Shown in pieces: positions 41,271-49,024 of a DNA stretch of 64,000 nt. Positions within the stretch are counted from its first letter, which is position 1; every line of letters starts with the position of its first letter. The notes beneath the pieces are model-generated. The model did not search any database, was not told the DNA's origin, and saw only the letters and a list, made by a program, of their open reading frames with translations. Origin of the DNA: Flavobacterium restrictum (lineage in GTDB: Bacteria; Bacteroidota; Bacteroidia; Flavobacteriales; Flavobacteriaceae); assembly GCF_007097245.1 (NCBI RefSeq), contig NZ_VJZT01000002.1, positions 303,859 through 367,858 of the forward strand, read 5' to 3'. A program made the translations under genes and the position numbers.

Positions 41271-42246
41271 TTTGCTCTTCTAAAGGTTTGAATTCCCAGG
41301 AGTCATCAAAATAAGCACTTCCTGATTTCCCAAGCATCAAAAATCCTCTTTGATTGATTGAAAATCCTGTTGCATCGGTGCGTGCTGATCCTTCAAGAGC
41401 TGTTTTTTCTTTCCAAATATCGGTTGTTGGATTGTATTCCCAAATAGTTTTGGTAGTTTCACCACAAACTACATACCCCAGACCGTTTATAGAGAAACTA
41501 TTTGCATTCGAGCGGGCAATTAAATAATCGTCATGATCATCTTCATCGTCATCAAGGTCTCTTTTCTTTGTCCAAACTTCGGTAGCAGGATCAAAAACCC
41601 AAAAATCTACTTGGTAACTTCCGCTATTTATCCCAGTACCTAAATAGGCTTTATCGTCAATTACAAATACGGTTGCGTTGCGGCGTTTATTGCCGCTAAA
41701 TCCATTTACTAGCGTCCAAGCATTAGTGGTTTGATTGTATTGGTAAAAATCTTTTAGATAATTGCCATCATAACCGGTTCCAAAATACGCTTTTCCACCT
41801 ACTTGAAATCCTACAGCGCCATAGCGTGCGGTTCCTGCAAAATCAGTTTTTTGTGACCAACTGTTGCTTGTAGGATTGTATTCATAAAAATCTTTTAATT
41901 TATTGGTTCCGTCATAACCCAAACCTACATATCCTTTTTCGCCTAAAGCAAATCCCGAAGCTGAACTTCTGGCAGCCCCAATAAAATCAGCTTTTTGTTC
42001 CCAATAATCGCCTGTTGAGCTGTACGCCCAAAGGTCTTTCATGTATTCATCACCTGTATATCCAGTGGTTACATAGGCATAGGTTCCAATGACAAAACTG
42101 GTTGCACTGGATCTTGCTGGGCCATCAAAGGATGATTTTTTTACCCAGTTGCCAACCAAATCATCTGTACTATCATTGCTGCAGCCAACAAAAATTAAAC
42201 TCATAAAGAGTGAAGTTACTAGTATTCCTTTTTTTAAACGATTCAT
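41254..42246 (-). CDS. Kelch-repeat lipoprotein (beta-propeller)
   Basis: A 330-residue lipoprotein with lipobox FVGC at about residues 19-22 (LIFVGCSNDSTDD). It has about six kelch-like repeats of 47-50 residues, each with a G-x-Y-V/Y...G.G core and a W (for example GTYAYVTTGYTGDEYMKDLW, GEKGYVGLGYDGTNKLKDFY, GGKAYFGTGYDGNYLKDFYQ), which should fold into a single propeller. A DDDEDDHDD acidic loop sits in the fifth blade and the protein ends EEQNDDDN, both possible cation-binding sites. The role is probably ligand or protein binding at the envelope. It is downstream of the DUF6268 barrel and upstream of DUF4907 and the two-component genes. Confidence 0.88.
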   Translation of the reverse strand: MNRLKKGILVTSLFMSLIFVGCSNDSTDDLVGNWVKKSSFDGPARSSATSFVIGTYAYVTTGYTGDEYMKDLWAYSSTGDYWEQKADFIGAARSSASGFALGEKGYVGLGYDGTNKLKDFYEYNPTSNSWSQKTDFAGTARYGAVGFQVGGKAYFGTGYDGNYLKDFYQYNQTTNAWTLVNGFSGNKRRNATVFVIDDKAYLGTGINSGSYQVDFWVFDPATEVWTKKRDLDDDEDDHDDYLIARSNANSFSINGLGYVVCGETTKTIWEYNPTTDIWKEKTALEGSARTDATGFSINQRGFLMLGKSGSAYFDDSWEFKPLEEQNDDDN

Positions 42247-42263
42247 GTTATTTAGCGTATTAA

Positions 42264-43106
42264 TTAATGTTTGTATTGTAAGCCAACCGAAAAAGTAGGC
42301 CCGTTATTTAAATTATAATCCAAGACTGTGGTATTTGTATTTGTTGTTTTTTGGTATTCTTTATTAAAAACATACCCAGTTTTTAAACTGATGTACCAAT
42401 TTTTATCCATGTTTCTTTGGAATTCCAAAGCGGTTGTCATTTGCGAAAAGCGAACTCTGTCCGCAGTATTATTTTCGTCAAGATTAGTTGTGTGATCCAA
42501 TTTGTAATAGGTTCCCGCAAAATTGTTAGAGAGACTAAAACTGTTTCTAGTAGTATTAGCATAGACAATCCTTGAATTAGGAAACCCAATTTCGGCAAAA
42601 GTCTGCTTGTTTATTTGTTGAAAAAGAGACACATAAGGCAATATTTCTGATTGACCAAAAACAGTGCTTCGCATGACGCCAAGGTTTATTTTGGTAGTAT
42701 TCACATTATACTCCAAGGAAAACTGTCCCAAAAAATTGAAACTGGAAAACGTTCCCGTGTTTTGAAAATTCAATGTTGGATGCAGCGTCAAGTTCCATTG
42801 AATAGCTTTATTTATTGGTCTAGAAAATGTAAAAACATTTTCGATACTGATAAAATGATTGTTAGAATTGTGTAAATCATAGGATTCCAATTGATAATTT
42901 ATACTGGTATTGGTATACGAAAGCACATTTTTTAGGGTACTAAAATGACTATTTTTCTCATAACTAAAACCTATTTTAGTTTCATTGACCGTTGTGTTTT
43001 TAGTAGGTTCTGTTTTTATATTCAAATCTACAGCGTATCCGTTTTGAGCTTTTGCGGTATGAAATGCCATGGCTAACAATAGGATTATAAAAGTCTTTAT
43101 TCTCAT
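42264..43106 (-). CDS. DUF6268 family outer-membrane beta-barrel protein
   Basis: A 280-residue exported protein with a signal peptide (about residues 1-20, cut near AKAQ-N) and a strand-rich sequence of aromatic girdles (HFISIENVFTFSRPI, QWNLTLHPTLNFQN, KNWYISLKTGYVFNKEYQK) ending in GLQYKH. It matches the DUF6268 barrel family, whose function is unknown. It is the first gene of a minus-strand array with the kelch lipoprotein, DUF4907, the kinase and the response regulator. A -7 element (TACTTTTG on the minus strand) lies 16 bases upstream. The kelch gene starts 17 bases after its stop. Confidence 0.8.
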   Translation of the reverse strand: MRIKTFIILLLAMAFHTAKAQNGYAVDLNIKTEPTKNTTVNETKIGFSYEKNSHFSTLKNVLSYTNTSINYQLESYDLHNSNNHFISIENVFTFSRPINKAIQWNLTLHPTLNFQNTGTFSSFNFLGQFSLEYNVNTTKINLGVMRSTVFGQSEILPYVSLFQQINKQTFAEIGFPNSRIVYANTTRNSFSLSNNFAGTYYKLDHTTNLDENNTADRVRFSQMTTALEFQRNMDKNWYISLKTGYVFNKEYQKTTNTNTTVLDYNLNNGPTFSVGLQYKH

Positions 43107-43122
43107 TATTTATTTATTGGTT

Positions 43123-43130
43123 CAAAAGTA
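43123..43130 (-). promoter_or_regulatory. -7 element for DUF6268-kelch array
   Basis: On the minus strand TACTTTTG ends 16 bases before the ATG at 43106. No CAA (TTG on this strand) at 17-23 bases was found. Confidence 0.5.
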
Positions 43131-43313
43131 GTTGGGTTATCTATCATAAAAAAAGAAGATATATGAATGCCCCCTTTTCATAGACAAATGGGCGTATTAA
43201 AAAGCCGAATGGTTTTTTGAAATCAGAATCGGGGCTGTAGCAACAAAAAGCCTTTTTATAGACAAAAAAAAGCCTTTGGTATATGTTGTAATGCTGTCTC
43301 AAAGGATGTCTTT

Positions 43314-43321
43314 TATATTTG
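43314..43321 (+). promoter_or_regulatory. Promoter for DUF4270 gene
   Basis: TATATTTG ends 14 bases before the ATG at 43336. A TTG at 43286-43288 lies 25 bases upstream, slightly longer than the usual spacer. It also rules out the in-frame codons upstream of 43336 as coding. Confidence 0.55.
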
Positions 43322-43335
43322 CGAAAAAAATAATT

Positions 43336-44661
43336 ATGTTTAAAGGAGTCGTAGTATTGTTTTTTGGAATGCTCATTTGTTCCTGTAATTCGGATGGAGA
43401 TGCAGGAGAATTTGTTGTTGGTTCGGATTATTTATCGGTGACCAACAAAGTGCTTTTGATCGATACAATGGCTGTAGATATGGCCACCATTAACTTTGAT
43501 TCGCTAGTTACCTCCAGTCAAAATAGGATTTTGATAGGGAATTATGACGATCCTATTTTTGGAAAAGTAAAATCCGAAAGTTACTTTCAATTAACCCCTA
43601 CGAGTTATCGCCTCTATAATGACAACTCGGATACGGATGCGCCCAATTATGTTTTTGATTCTATAAAAATGGTTTTGAAACAAAGTCACTATTATTATGG
43701 CGATACCACCAAGGTACAAACATTTAGTATTCATCAATTGACCCAAAAAGTCAAACCAAGCGGTGAAAACAATACTAGTTTTTTTAATAATTCAACCTTG
43801 ACATACAATCCTGAAGTTTTAGGGAGCGTATCGTTTAAGCCCAGACCCAATGGCAAAGATTCGATTGCTGTGACGTTAAGTCCTGATTTTGGGGAGGCAC
43901 TTTTTCAAAAATTAAAACAACATCAAATTGCAAATTATGATGAGTTTACGCAATACTTAAAAGGCTTTGTCATTAAATCAACATCGGCAAATTCTGCTAA
44001 TGTGATTGGTTTTAATTTAACCAGTGCGCTCCGATTGTATTATTCCAAATACCAAGATGAATCCGATGTTTCGTTGATAAAAAACTTCACCATACTAGAC
44101 GCTTCTAAACAGTTTAACAACATTACACTAGACAAAAAAGGGACTATTATTGAAAATTTACCCGTCTCGTCGAGCAAACTTTCAAGCACGCTCACGGGGA
44201 ACAAAGCCTATATACAATCTGGGACTGGTATTGCCTGTAGAGTTGATTTTCCAAATATAAAACAGCTCAAATACATTGCTACCAAAGGGACAATTGTTGA
44301 TGCAGAGTTAGTCATAAAACCTGTTAACAATTCCTATTCCGAAGCCTATCCATTAGTAGATTCGCTCAAAGTGTACGTTGCCGACAAACTCAATAGGATA
44401 AAAGGGACGCTGAACACTAGTACAGGAACTCCTATTTATGCGATTTTAAATAAACAAAGTGATGAGTTCAATGAGAACATTGGGTATAGTATTTCGGTTG
44501 GGGCATTTCTTCAAAGCGAAATGGTCAAACAAACCGATGCCAAGTATTCCCTGATTCTAACTTTGCCAAGTATCAACAAAGCCGTAGACCGAATTGTTTT
44601 GGGCGATCAAAAAAATGCAGACAACAAAATCAAATTAAAAATCTATTACATTACGTATTAA
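43336..44661 (+). CDS. DUF4270 family lipoprotein
   Basis: A 441-residue lipoprotein (lipobox CSC at about residues 15-17; VVVLFFGMLICSCNSDGDA). It matches DUF4270: a GEFVVGSDYLSVTNKVLLID opening, then IGNYDDPIFGKVKSESYFQL (about 60-79) and a C-terminal ILTLPSINKAVDRIVLGDQ. The family is widespread in Bacteroidota, with no known function, and resembles surface-exposed beta-rich proteins. It is coupled to the next gene: its TAA shares an A with the ATG (TAATG). The start at 43336 gives a good lipoprotein signal and follows the promoter. Confidence 0.85.
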   Translation: MFKGVVVLFFGMLICSCNSDGDAGEFVVGSDYLSVTNKVLLIDTMAVDMATINFDSLVTSSQNRILIGNYDDPIFGKVKSESYFQLTPTSYRLYNDNSDTDAPNYVFDSIKMVLKQSHYYYGDTTKVQTFSIHQLTQKVKPSGENNTSFFNNSTLTYNPEVLGSVSFKPRPNGKDSIAVTLSPDFGEALFQKLKQHQIANYDEFTQYLKGFVIKSTSANSANVIGFNLTSALRLYYSKYQDESDVSLIKNFTILDASKQFNNITLDKKGTIIENLPVSSSKLSSTLTGNKAYIQSGTGIACRVDFPNIKQLKYIATKGTIVDAELVIKPVNNSYSEAYPLVDSLKVYVADKLNRIKGTLNTSTGTPIYAILNKQSDEFNENIGYSISVGAFLQSEMVKQTDAKYSLILTLPSINKAVDRIVLGDQKNADNKIKLKIYYITY

Positions 44662-45896
44662 TGAAGACTACACTATTATTTTTGAGCTTGTTTTTTTGCG
44701 TCATTTCGACTTCTTTTTCGCAAAGTATTTCGAGTTCTCCCTATTCGATATATGGATTAGGAACCTTGTACGACGCGGATTTGGGAACTATTCCTTCTAT
44801 TGGTGGTTCTGGAATTGCGTTGCCTTCGACACAATTTATCAATAATTTGAATCCTGCGTCATTGGCCTTTATGTACCACAATCATTTCTTGTTTGATGTA
44901 GGCGGGAAATCCATATTTTCGACTTATCAAAATAGTGACAAAAAAGAAAGCCGCAACAACATCCAGTTTTCGCACATCGCTTTTGCATTTCCTATCACTT
45001 CAAAATCGGCCTTTAGTGCTACTTTGAAACCCTATTCGAGTACGGCTTACAAAATTTCAAATTTAACACTACCCATTTTAAACAGTGTCGAGAATTATAA
45101 TTTAAGCGTTACTGGAACAGGCGGGTTGAATAATTTTGATTTATCCTATGGGTATTTAGTGAGTAAAAAACTAGCTCTTGGCCTTACTACCTCACTCCTT
45201 TTTGGGAATGCAACAGACAATCGCAGTTATACTATTGCCAATGCCGTTAGTTACATCAATAAAAAAACAAATTACAATGGTGTAAGAGCCACCTTGGGAG
45301 CACAATTTCAAGCCGATTCGACTTTGACAATAGGAATAATTGCCAAAACACCAACACGAATTAATGCTTCCAAAATACAAACCGTTGCCAGCACGAATAG
45401 CTCCTCAACAATTACTTTGGAATCTGATTTGGCTTCGAATGTGGATGATTTTTATATGCCTTTGGAGGCCGGAATAGGTTTTAGCAAAGCTTTCAAAAAC
45501 AAATTGAATGTGACCTTGGATTATGAAAGAGGTTTTTGGCAAAGCACAAAACAATCTGATATTTACGGTAGCTTTGTAGATCGAGATAAAATTTCCCTGG
45601 GATTTACATACAAAAGACCCAAACTATTTGGTAGTTATTTCAACCGAATTCAATATGCAGCAGGATTGAATTACGATACCGGTTATTTAGAAGTCGACAG
45701 CCATAGGGTGATTAACAAATCCTTTTCGGTGGGGGTGTCGCTTCCTATAGACAATACTTTTTCGGCATTGAATATCTCATATTCCTATGGTCAAAAAGCC
45801 AAAATAAGCGATGGTCTCATCAAAGAGAATTACCATAAAATATCCATTAACTTGTGTTTAGATGGGATTTGGTTTGTCAAAAGAAAATTCGAATAA
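44661..45896 (+). CDS. Outer-membrane beta-barrel protein, FadL/PorV-like shape
   Basis: A 411-residue exported protein with signal peptide (about residues 1-20, cut near SFSQ-S). It opens SISSSPYSIYGLGTLYDADL and then alternates strands with aromatic residues, ending NLCLDGIWFVKRKFE. The opening with an S-P-Y-S-x-Y/F-G-x-G segment is typical of an uncharacterised Bacteroidota barrel family related in style to OmpP1/FadL proteins; identity to FadL is not claimed. It overlaps the DUF4270 stop, so the two form a two-gene unit, a lipoprotein plus barrel. It converges with murI with only two bases between them. Confidence 0.65.
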   Translation: MKTTLLFLSLFFCVISTSFSQSISSSPYSIYGLGTLYDADLGTIPSIGGSGIALPSTQFINNLNPASLAFMYHNHFLFDVGGKSIFSTYQNSDKKESRNNIQFSHIAFAFPITSKSAFSATLKPYSSTAYKISNLTLPILNSVENYNLSVTGTGGLNNFDLSYGYLVSKKLALGLTTSLLFGNATDNRSYTIANAVSYINKKTNYNGVRATLGAQFQADSTLTIGIIAKTPTRINASKIQTVASTNSSSTITLESDLASNVDDFYMPLEAGIGFSKAFKNKLNVTLDYERGFWQSTKQSDIYGSFVDRDKISLGFTYKRPKLFGSYFNRIQYAAGLNYDTGYLEVDSHRVINKSFSVGVSLPIDNTFSALNISYSYGQKAKISDGLIKENYHKISINLCLDGIWFVKRKFE

Positions 45897-45898
45897 GA

Positions 45899-46678
45899 CT
45901 AAAAATCTTTTGTAATAACAGGATACTTATTTTCTAAAATCTCCGAAAGTACTTTGGCATTGGCATTGGAATAAAAAATAGGAGAACTTTTGGTAACAGC
46001 TGTTGTGAGCCCTACTTTGTTTATCAAAACCTGAAGTGTTTGTTTGGCCACCGCTTCTCCAGAATCGATAATGTGAATGTGGTCGGGAAGTATTTTTTTT
46101 ATTTGAGGAATTAAATAAGGGTAATGACTGCATCCTAAAACCAAATAATCAATATTGGCGGCAATCATTGGGGTGAGATACGAAAGTAACAATTGCGTCA
46201 TTTCGGGAGAATTAATATTCCCGCTTTCTATCAATGGCACCAATCCGTGACCTACTTGCTCGATGATAGTGGTATCTTGAAACATTTCGAGCGTTTTATT
46301 AAAAAGTTCGCTGTTCAAAGTTCCCTGCGTAGCAAGAATGCCAATGGTTTGTGTTCTAGAATTGGTCGCAGCCGGTTTAATTGCAGGTTCAATACCTATA
46401 AAAGGAATGCTGTACTTGGCTCTTAATTCTCTAATTGCATTGGTCGTTGCGGTATTACAAGCAACAACTATGAGCTTGCACTGCTGTTGCAACAAGAAAT
46501 CCGTATTTTTCATGCTTAAAGCAATGATTTCTTCTTTGGATTTTTGTCCATAAGGAGCGTTTTTGCTGTCGGCTAAATAAATCGTTTGTTCGTTAGGTAG
46601 TAACTGATGAATAGCACTCCAAATGGAAGTTCCTCCTATTCCTGAATCAAAAATTCCTATGGGTTTGTCGTTGCTCAT
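45899..46678 (-). CDS. murI: Glutamate racemase
   Basis: A 259-residue cytoplasmic enzyme that makes D-glutamate for peptidoglycan. IGIFDSGIGGTSIWSAI (about residues 7-23) opens the fold; the catalytic cysteines are in VVACNTATTNAIRE (about 70-83, Cys ~73) and LVLGCSHYPYLIP (about 180-192, Cys ~184), with HY next to the second. EPAIKPA is the expected linker. Length is normal. A full promoter ends only five bases before the ATG, so the message is predicted to be leaderless. Confidence 0.96.
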   Translation of the reverse strand: MSNDKPIGIFDSGIGGTSIWSAIHQLLPNEQTIYLADSKNAPYGQKSKEEIIALSMKNTDFLLQQQCKLIVVACNTATTNAIRELRAKYSIPFIGIEPAIKPAATNSRTQTIGILATQGTLNSELFNKTLEMFQDTTIIEQVGHGLVPLIESGNINSPEMTQLLLSYLTPMIAANIDYLVLGCSHYPYLIPQIKKILPDHIHIIDSGEAVAKQTLQVLINKVGLTTAVTKSSPIFYSNANAKVLSEILENKYPVITKDF

Positions 46679-46683
46679 AGCAA

Positions 46684-46715
46684 CAAAGTTACGAGTTTTT
46701 ATATTTTAAAATCAA
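46684..46715 (-). promoter_or_regulatory. Promoter for murI with near-zero leader
   Basis: On the minus strand, TTG (46715-46713), a 21-base spacer and TAACTTTG (46691-46684) match the consensus. Five bases separate the G from the ATG at 46678, so transcription should start at or near the initiation codon. Confidence 0.65.
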
Positions 46716-46775
46716 CTAAAAAAAAAAGGATTATCGTTTTAATATGAAATAATCCCCTCGTAAAACCAAGCTGAA

Positions 46776-47072
46776 TTAATTTTTATTTTTTTTCATTCGA
46801 TAAATATAATAACCCAATACTCCCACCAAAAGATAGGGGATGACCATTAAATAAACAATACCATCGTTTACAGCCGCTGCTTTGACTTGATTGTCTTTAC
46901 CTGATAAAGCGGCACGACACATGGCACATTGCGCATTCGAAGAAAGGGTAAAGAACATAAAACATAAAATATAGAAAGCAATAAATGCTTTGTTAGCTTT
47001 CCATTTTTTACTTCTCACTTCCCACTCCCCTCTTTTTATTTCTAACTTCACTCTTCTCACTTTATTTGACAT
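46776..47072 (-). CDS. Small CxxC membrane protein of the oxidase cluster
   Basis: A roughly 98-residue protein. The conserved part is NAQCAMCRAALSGKDNQVKA, with CxxC at about residues 50-53 of the longest form, and a membrane helix GIVYLMVIPYLLVGVLGYYI followed by a basic tail. Its N-terminus is uncertain: the ATG at 47072 overlaps the DUF420 stop and the first ~25 codons are purine-rich repeat-like DNA. A GTG codon nearer to KANKAFIAFYILCFMFFTL would give a normal signal peptide. CxxC suggests a copper or thiol role near oxidase assembly (inference). It follows the SCO/DUF420 genes on the same strand. Confidence 0.65.
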   Translation of the reverse strand: MSNKVRRVKLEIKRGEWEVRSKKWKANKAFIAFYILCFMFFTLSSNAQCAMCRAALSGKDNQVKAAAVNDGIVYLMVIPYLLVGVLGYYIYRMKKNKN

Positions 47073-47607
47073 AATAAGGAGCAATCATAAAATATACAAT
47101 TACGCCTGTAACGGCTACATACAACCAAATAGGAAATGTTATTTTGGCAATTTTTTTATGTTTGTCAAATTTCTCTGCCAATGCCCTAACGTACGTAATC
47201 AAAACCAAAGGAATAACGGCGATTGACAAAATGATATGGGTAATGAGTATAAAAAAGTACGTGCCCCTAATAATACCTTCTCCGCCAAATTTTGTAGAAT
47301 CGGTTGTCATGTGATACGCCACATACATGACCAAGAAACCAACCGAAAGTACTATTGCAGTAGTCATTAATTGTTCGTGGCGTTTTCGATTTCCACTTTT
47401 TATTGCTAATACTGCAGCAATAAGAACCAAAGCGGTAATCCCGTTTATAGTAGCATATATTGGCGGCAAAAAATGCAAAGGGGTTACTGGAATACCAAAA
47501 TCTTTAAGTTTAATACTAAAAAGTAGCGCAACAACAACCGGAATCAGTATTGAAATAGCTATTATAGGTTTACTGAATTTTTGTTCGAGTGAATTAGTTT
47601 GTTCCAT
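47062..47607 (-). CDS. DUF420 family membrane protein (oxidase assembly-like)
   Basis: A 181-residue protein with about five membrane helices. The DUF420 pattern is visible: LHFLPPIYATINGITALVLI (about residues 39-58), KRHEQLMTTAIVLSVGFLVM, YVAYHMTTDS and FFILITHIILSIAVIPLVLI. The conserved histidines suggest haem or copper involvement, and family members sit in cytochrome oxidase clusters and are linked to oxidase assembly. It lies two bases downstream of the SCO gene and overlaps the small CxxC gene, so the set is translationally coupled. Confidence 0.85.
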   Translation of the reverse strand: MEQTNSLEQKFSKPIIAISILIPVVVALLFSIKLKDFGIPVTPLHFLPPIYATINGITALVLIAAVLAIKSGNRKRHEQLMTTAIVLSVGFLVMYVAYHMTTDSTKFGGEGIIRGTYFFILITHIILSIAVIPLVLITYVRALAEKFDKHKKIAKITFPIWLYVAVTGVIVYFMIAPYYVK

Positions 47608-47609
47608 TT

Positions 47610-48296
47610 TTATTCTTTTAATAGGATTTTAATATCTTGCTGAATGTCTCTTACACCTTTTTTATACAAACCATCATAATACAAAATTGGGTTTCCAAAA
47701 TCGTCTTTTCGACAGCGAATAAATCCTTTTTTATCAATCAAAGCAAAGAGTCCAGAATGTTCAAAACCACCACTTACTTTCTTATTCTCGGCAGCATACA
47801 AATTGAATCCTTTATTGGCTAAATCCATAATAACCGCTGTATCGCCCGTCAAAAAATTCCAACTTGTAGATTTTACACCCAATAACTTGGCATGATCTTT
47901 CAAAACTTTTGGGGTGTCGTGTGCAGGATCGATTGAAATAGAAACAATTCCAAAGTTCGGATTCCCAAAAAAAGCATTCTCGATAGACAACATGCTGATA
48001 TTCATTTTTGGACAAATTGAAGGGCAGGTTGTAAAAAAGAATTCTAACACATAGACTTTGCCAGCATAGGAAGCATTGTTTATTTTGATATTATCTTGAT
48101 TCGTCAATTCAAATTTAGGTGCTTGACCAATTTTGACTAAATTCTTGTCTTCGCTAGTTTGCGCTGCTACTTTATCCAGACTACTGCCATTAACTACTTC
48201 GTTGTTTTGAATTCTATCAATGATTTTTGGAACGGCATAGATTCCAAAAATTAAAACAATAAACGAGATTCCGATATAGGATTTATTTTTAAACAT
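47610..48296 (-). CDS. SCO family copper chaperone/thiol protein
   Basis: A 228-residue protein with one N-terminal membrane helix (about residues 6-24) and a periplasmic thioredoxin-like SCO domain. The copper motif TTCPSICPKMNISM (CxxxC, about 100-113) and the distal histidine in GGFEHSGLFALID are both present. SCO proteins deliver copper to the CuA site of subunit II, or keep it reduced. The start at 48296 (FKNKSYIGISFIVLI follows) gives a good anchor; the 21 codons upstream are unlikely. DUF420 follows and the thioredoxin-like protein precedes it. Confidence 0.92.
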   Translation of the reverse strand: MFKNKSYIGISFIVLIFGIYAVPKIIDRIQNNEVVNGSSLDKVAAQTSEDKNLVKIGQAPKFELTNQDNIKINNASYAGKVYVLEFFFTTCPSICPKMNISMLSIENAFFGNPNFGIVSISIDPAHDTPKVLKDHAKLLGVKSTSWNFLTGDTAVIMDLANKGFNLYAAENKKVSGGFEHSGLFALIDKKGFIRCRKDDFGNPILYYDGLYKKGVRDIQQDIKILLKE

Positions 48297-48306
48297 ACTC
48301 AAAAAA

Positions 48307-48948
48307 TTAAAGTTCTTTGGTGGCATTATGATTTTTTTTAAGTGCAGCACGGTATTCATACAAAATCACTTTAAAATCATCTAACATTTCGTTACTCAAT
48401 TCCGATGGGTGAAAGGTATCATACCCTTCTTTGTATCCTTTCTTTGCTTTTCGTCCTCGAAGATTTCTTTCTTTGTCAACAATATATACATCCGAAGTTC
48501 CTGCATATTGGTCTAATTTCCCCTTGAGTTGCAACTGGCTATAATAGGCATTAATTTGGTCTGGGGTTGCAAATACAAAATACCATTTAGAAACATCCGT
48601 AAATTGCGTAAAAGCATCTATAATCGCTTTAGCATCATTCTCGGTACCAATGGGGCAAATTACTACAAACTGTAAATCTTTAAAGTCGTGGTATTGTTGG
48701 TAAATTTTTTGATTCAAATTAAAAAAATTTCCTCTATTTTTTAAAAGATTCGAACCAGAAAACCCCAAAATAGTGATTTTATTATTCAAACTTACTTTTT
48801 CGTTTTTCAAGGATTTCCAATTTCCTAAATCAGCAACTTTATGAGTAATAATGGGCAACTTGGTAAAACTATTGATTCCTGATGCGAAAAAAAGATAGGC
48901 AACAATGGGCAATATAAATAGAATAAAAAGAACGATATTTTTTTTCAT
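48307..48948 (-). CDS. Membrane-anchored thioredoxin-like protein without CxxC
   Basis: A 213-residue protein with one N-terminal hydrophobic anchor (about residues 4-22) and a soluble periplasmic part. NKITILGFSGSNLLKNRGNF near 57-76, DLQFVVICPIGTEND near 93-107 and TSDVYIVDKERNLRGRK near 151-167 have the strand order of a thioredoxin fold, but the usual CxxC site is absent (the equivalent of CPxC is SGSN). A SCO- or thioredoxin-derived accessory role is an inference from the next genes (SCO, DUF420). It starts the operon, with a -7 element in the preceding terminator's T-run. Confidence 0.6.
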   Translation of the reverse strand: MKKNIVLFILFILPIVAYLFFASGINSFTKLPIITHKVADLGNWKSLKNEKVSLNNKITILGFSGSNLLKNRGNFFNLNQKIYQQYHDFKDLQFVVICPIGTENDAKAIIDAFTQFTDVSKWYFVFATPDQINAYYSQLQLKGKLDQYAGTSDVYIVDKERNLRGRKAKKGYKEGYDTFHPSELSNEMLDDFKVILYEYRAALKKNHNATKEL

Positions 48949-48970
48949 CGGAGTGGCGATATTTAGGGTA

Positions 48971-48978
48971 CAAAAATA
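48971..48978 (-). promoter_or_regulatory. -7 element fused to the cox terminator
   Basis: On the minus strand TATTTTTG ends 22 bases before the ATG at 48948. These bases form the tail of the T-rich run behind the hairpin at 48979-49010, so the two signals share DNA. No TTG is possible at the normal distance without entering the hairpin. Confidence 0.5.
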
Positions 48979-49010
48979 AAAAAAGCTCCGATATATCGGA
49001 GCTCTTTTTT
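48979..49010 (-). terminator. Terminator of the ctaB-cox operon
   Basis: A 20-base perfect palindrome, AGCTCCGATATATCGGAGCT (48984-49003), is followed on the minus strand by a T-rich run (TTTTTTTATTTTT). It ends the oxidase transcript 15 bases after the subunit IV stop. Confidence 0.85.
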
Positions 49011-49024
49011 GAATTAATATTTAG

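Noticed and set aside
43276..43335. In-frame extension upstream of the DUF4270 ATG
   Set aside because: It contains the TATATTTG element and would bury the lipoprotein signal.
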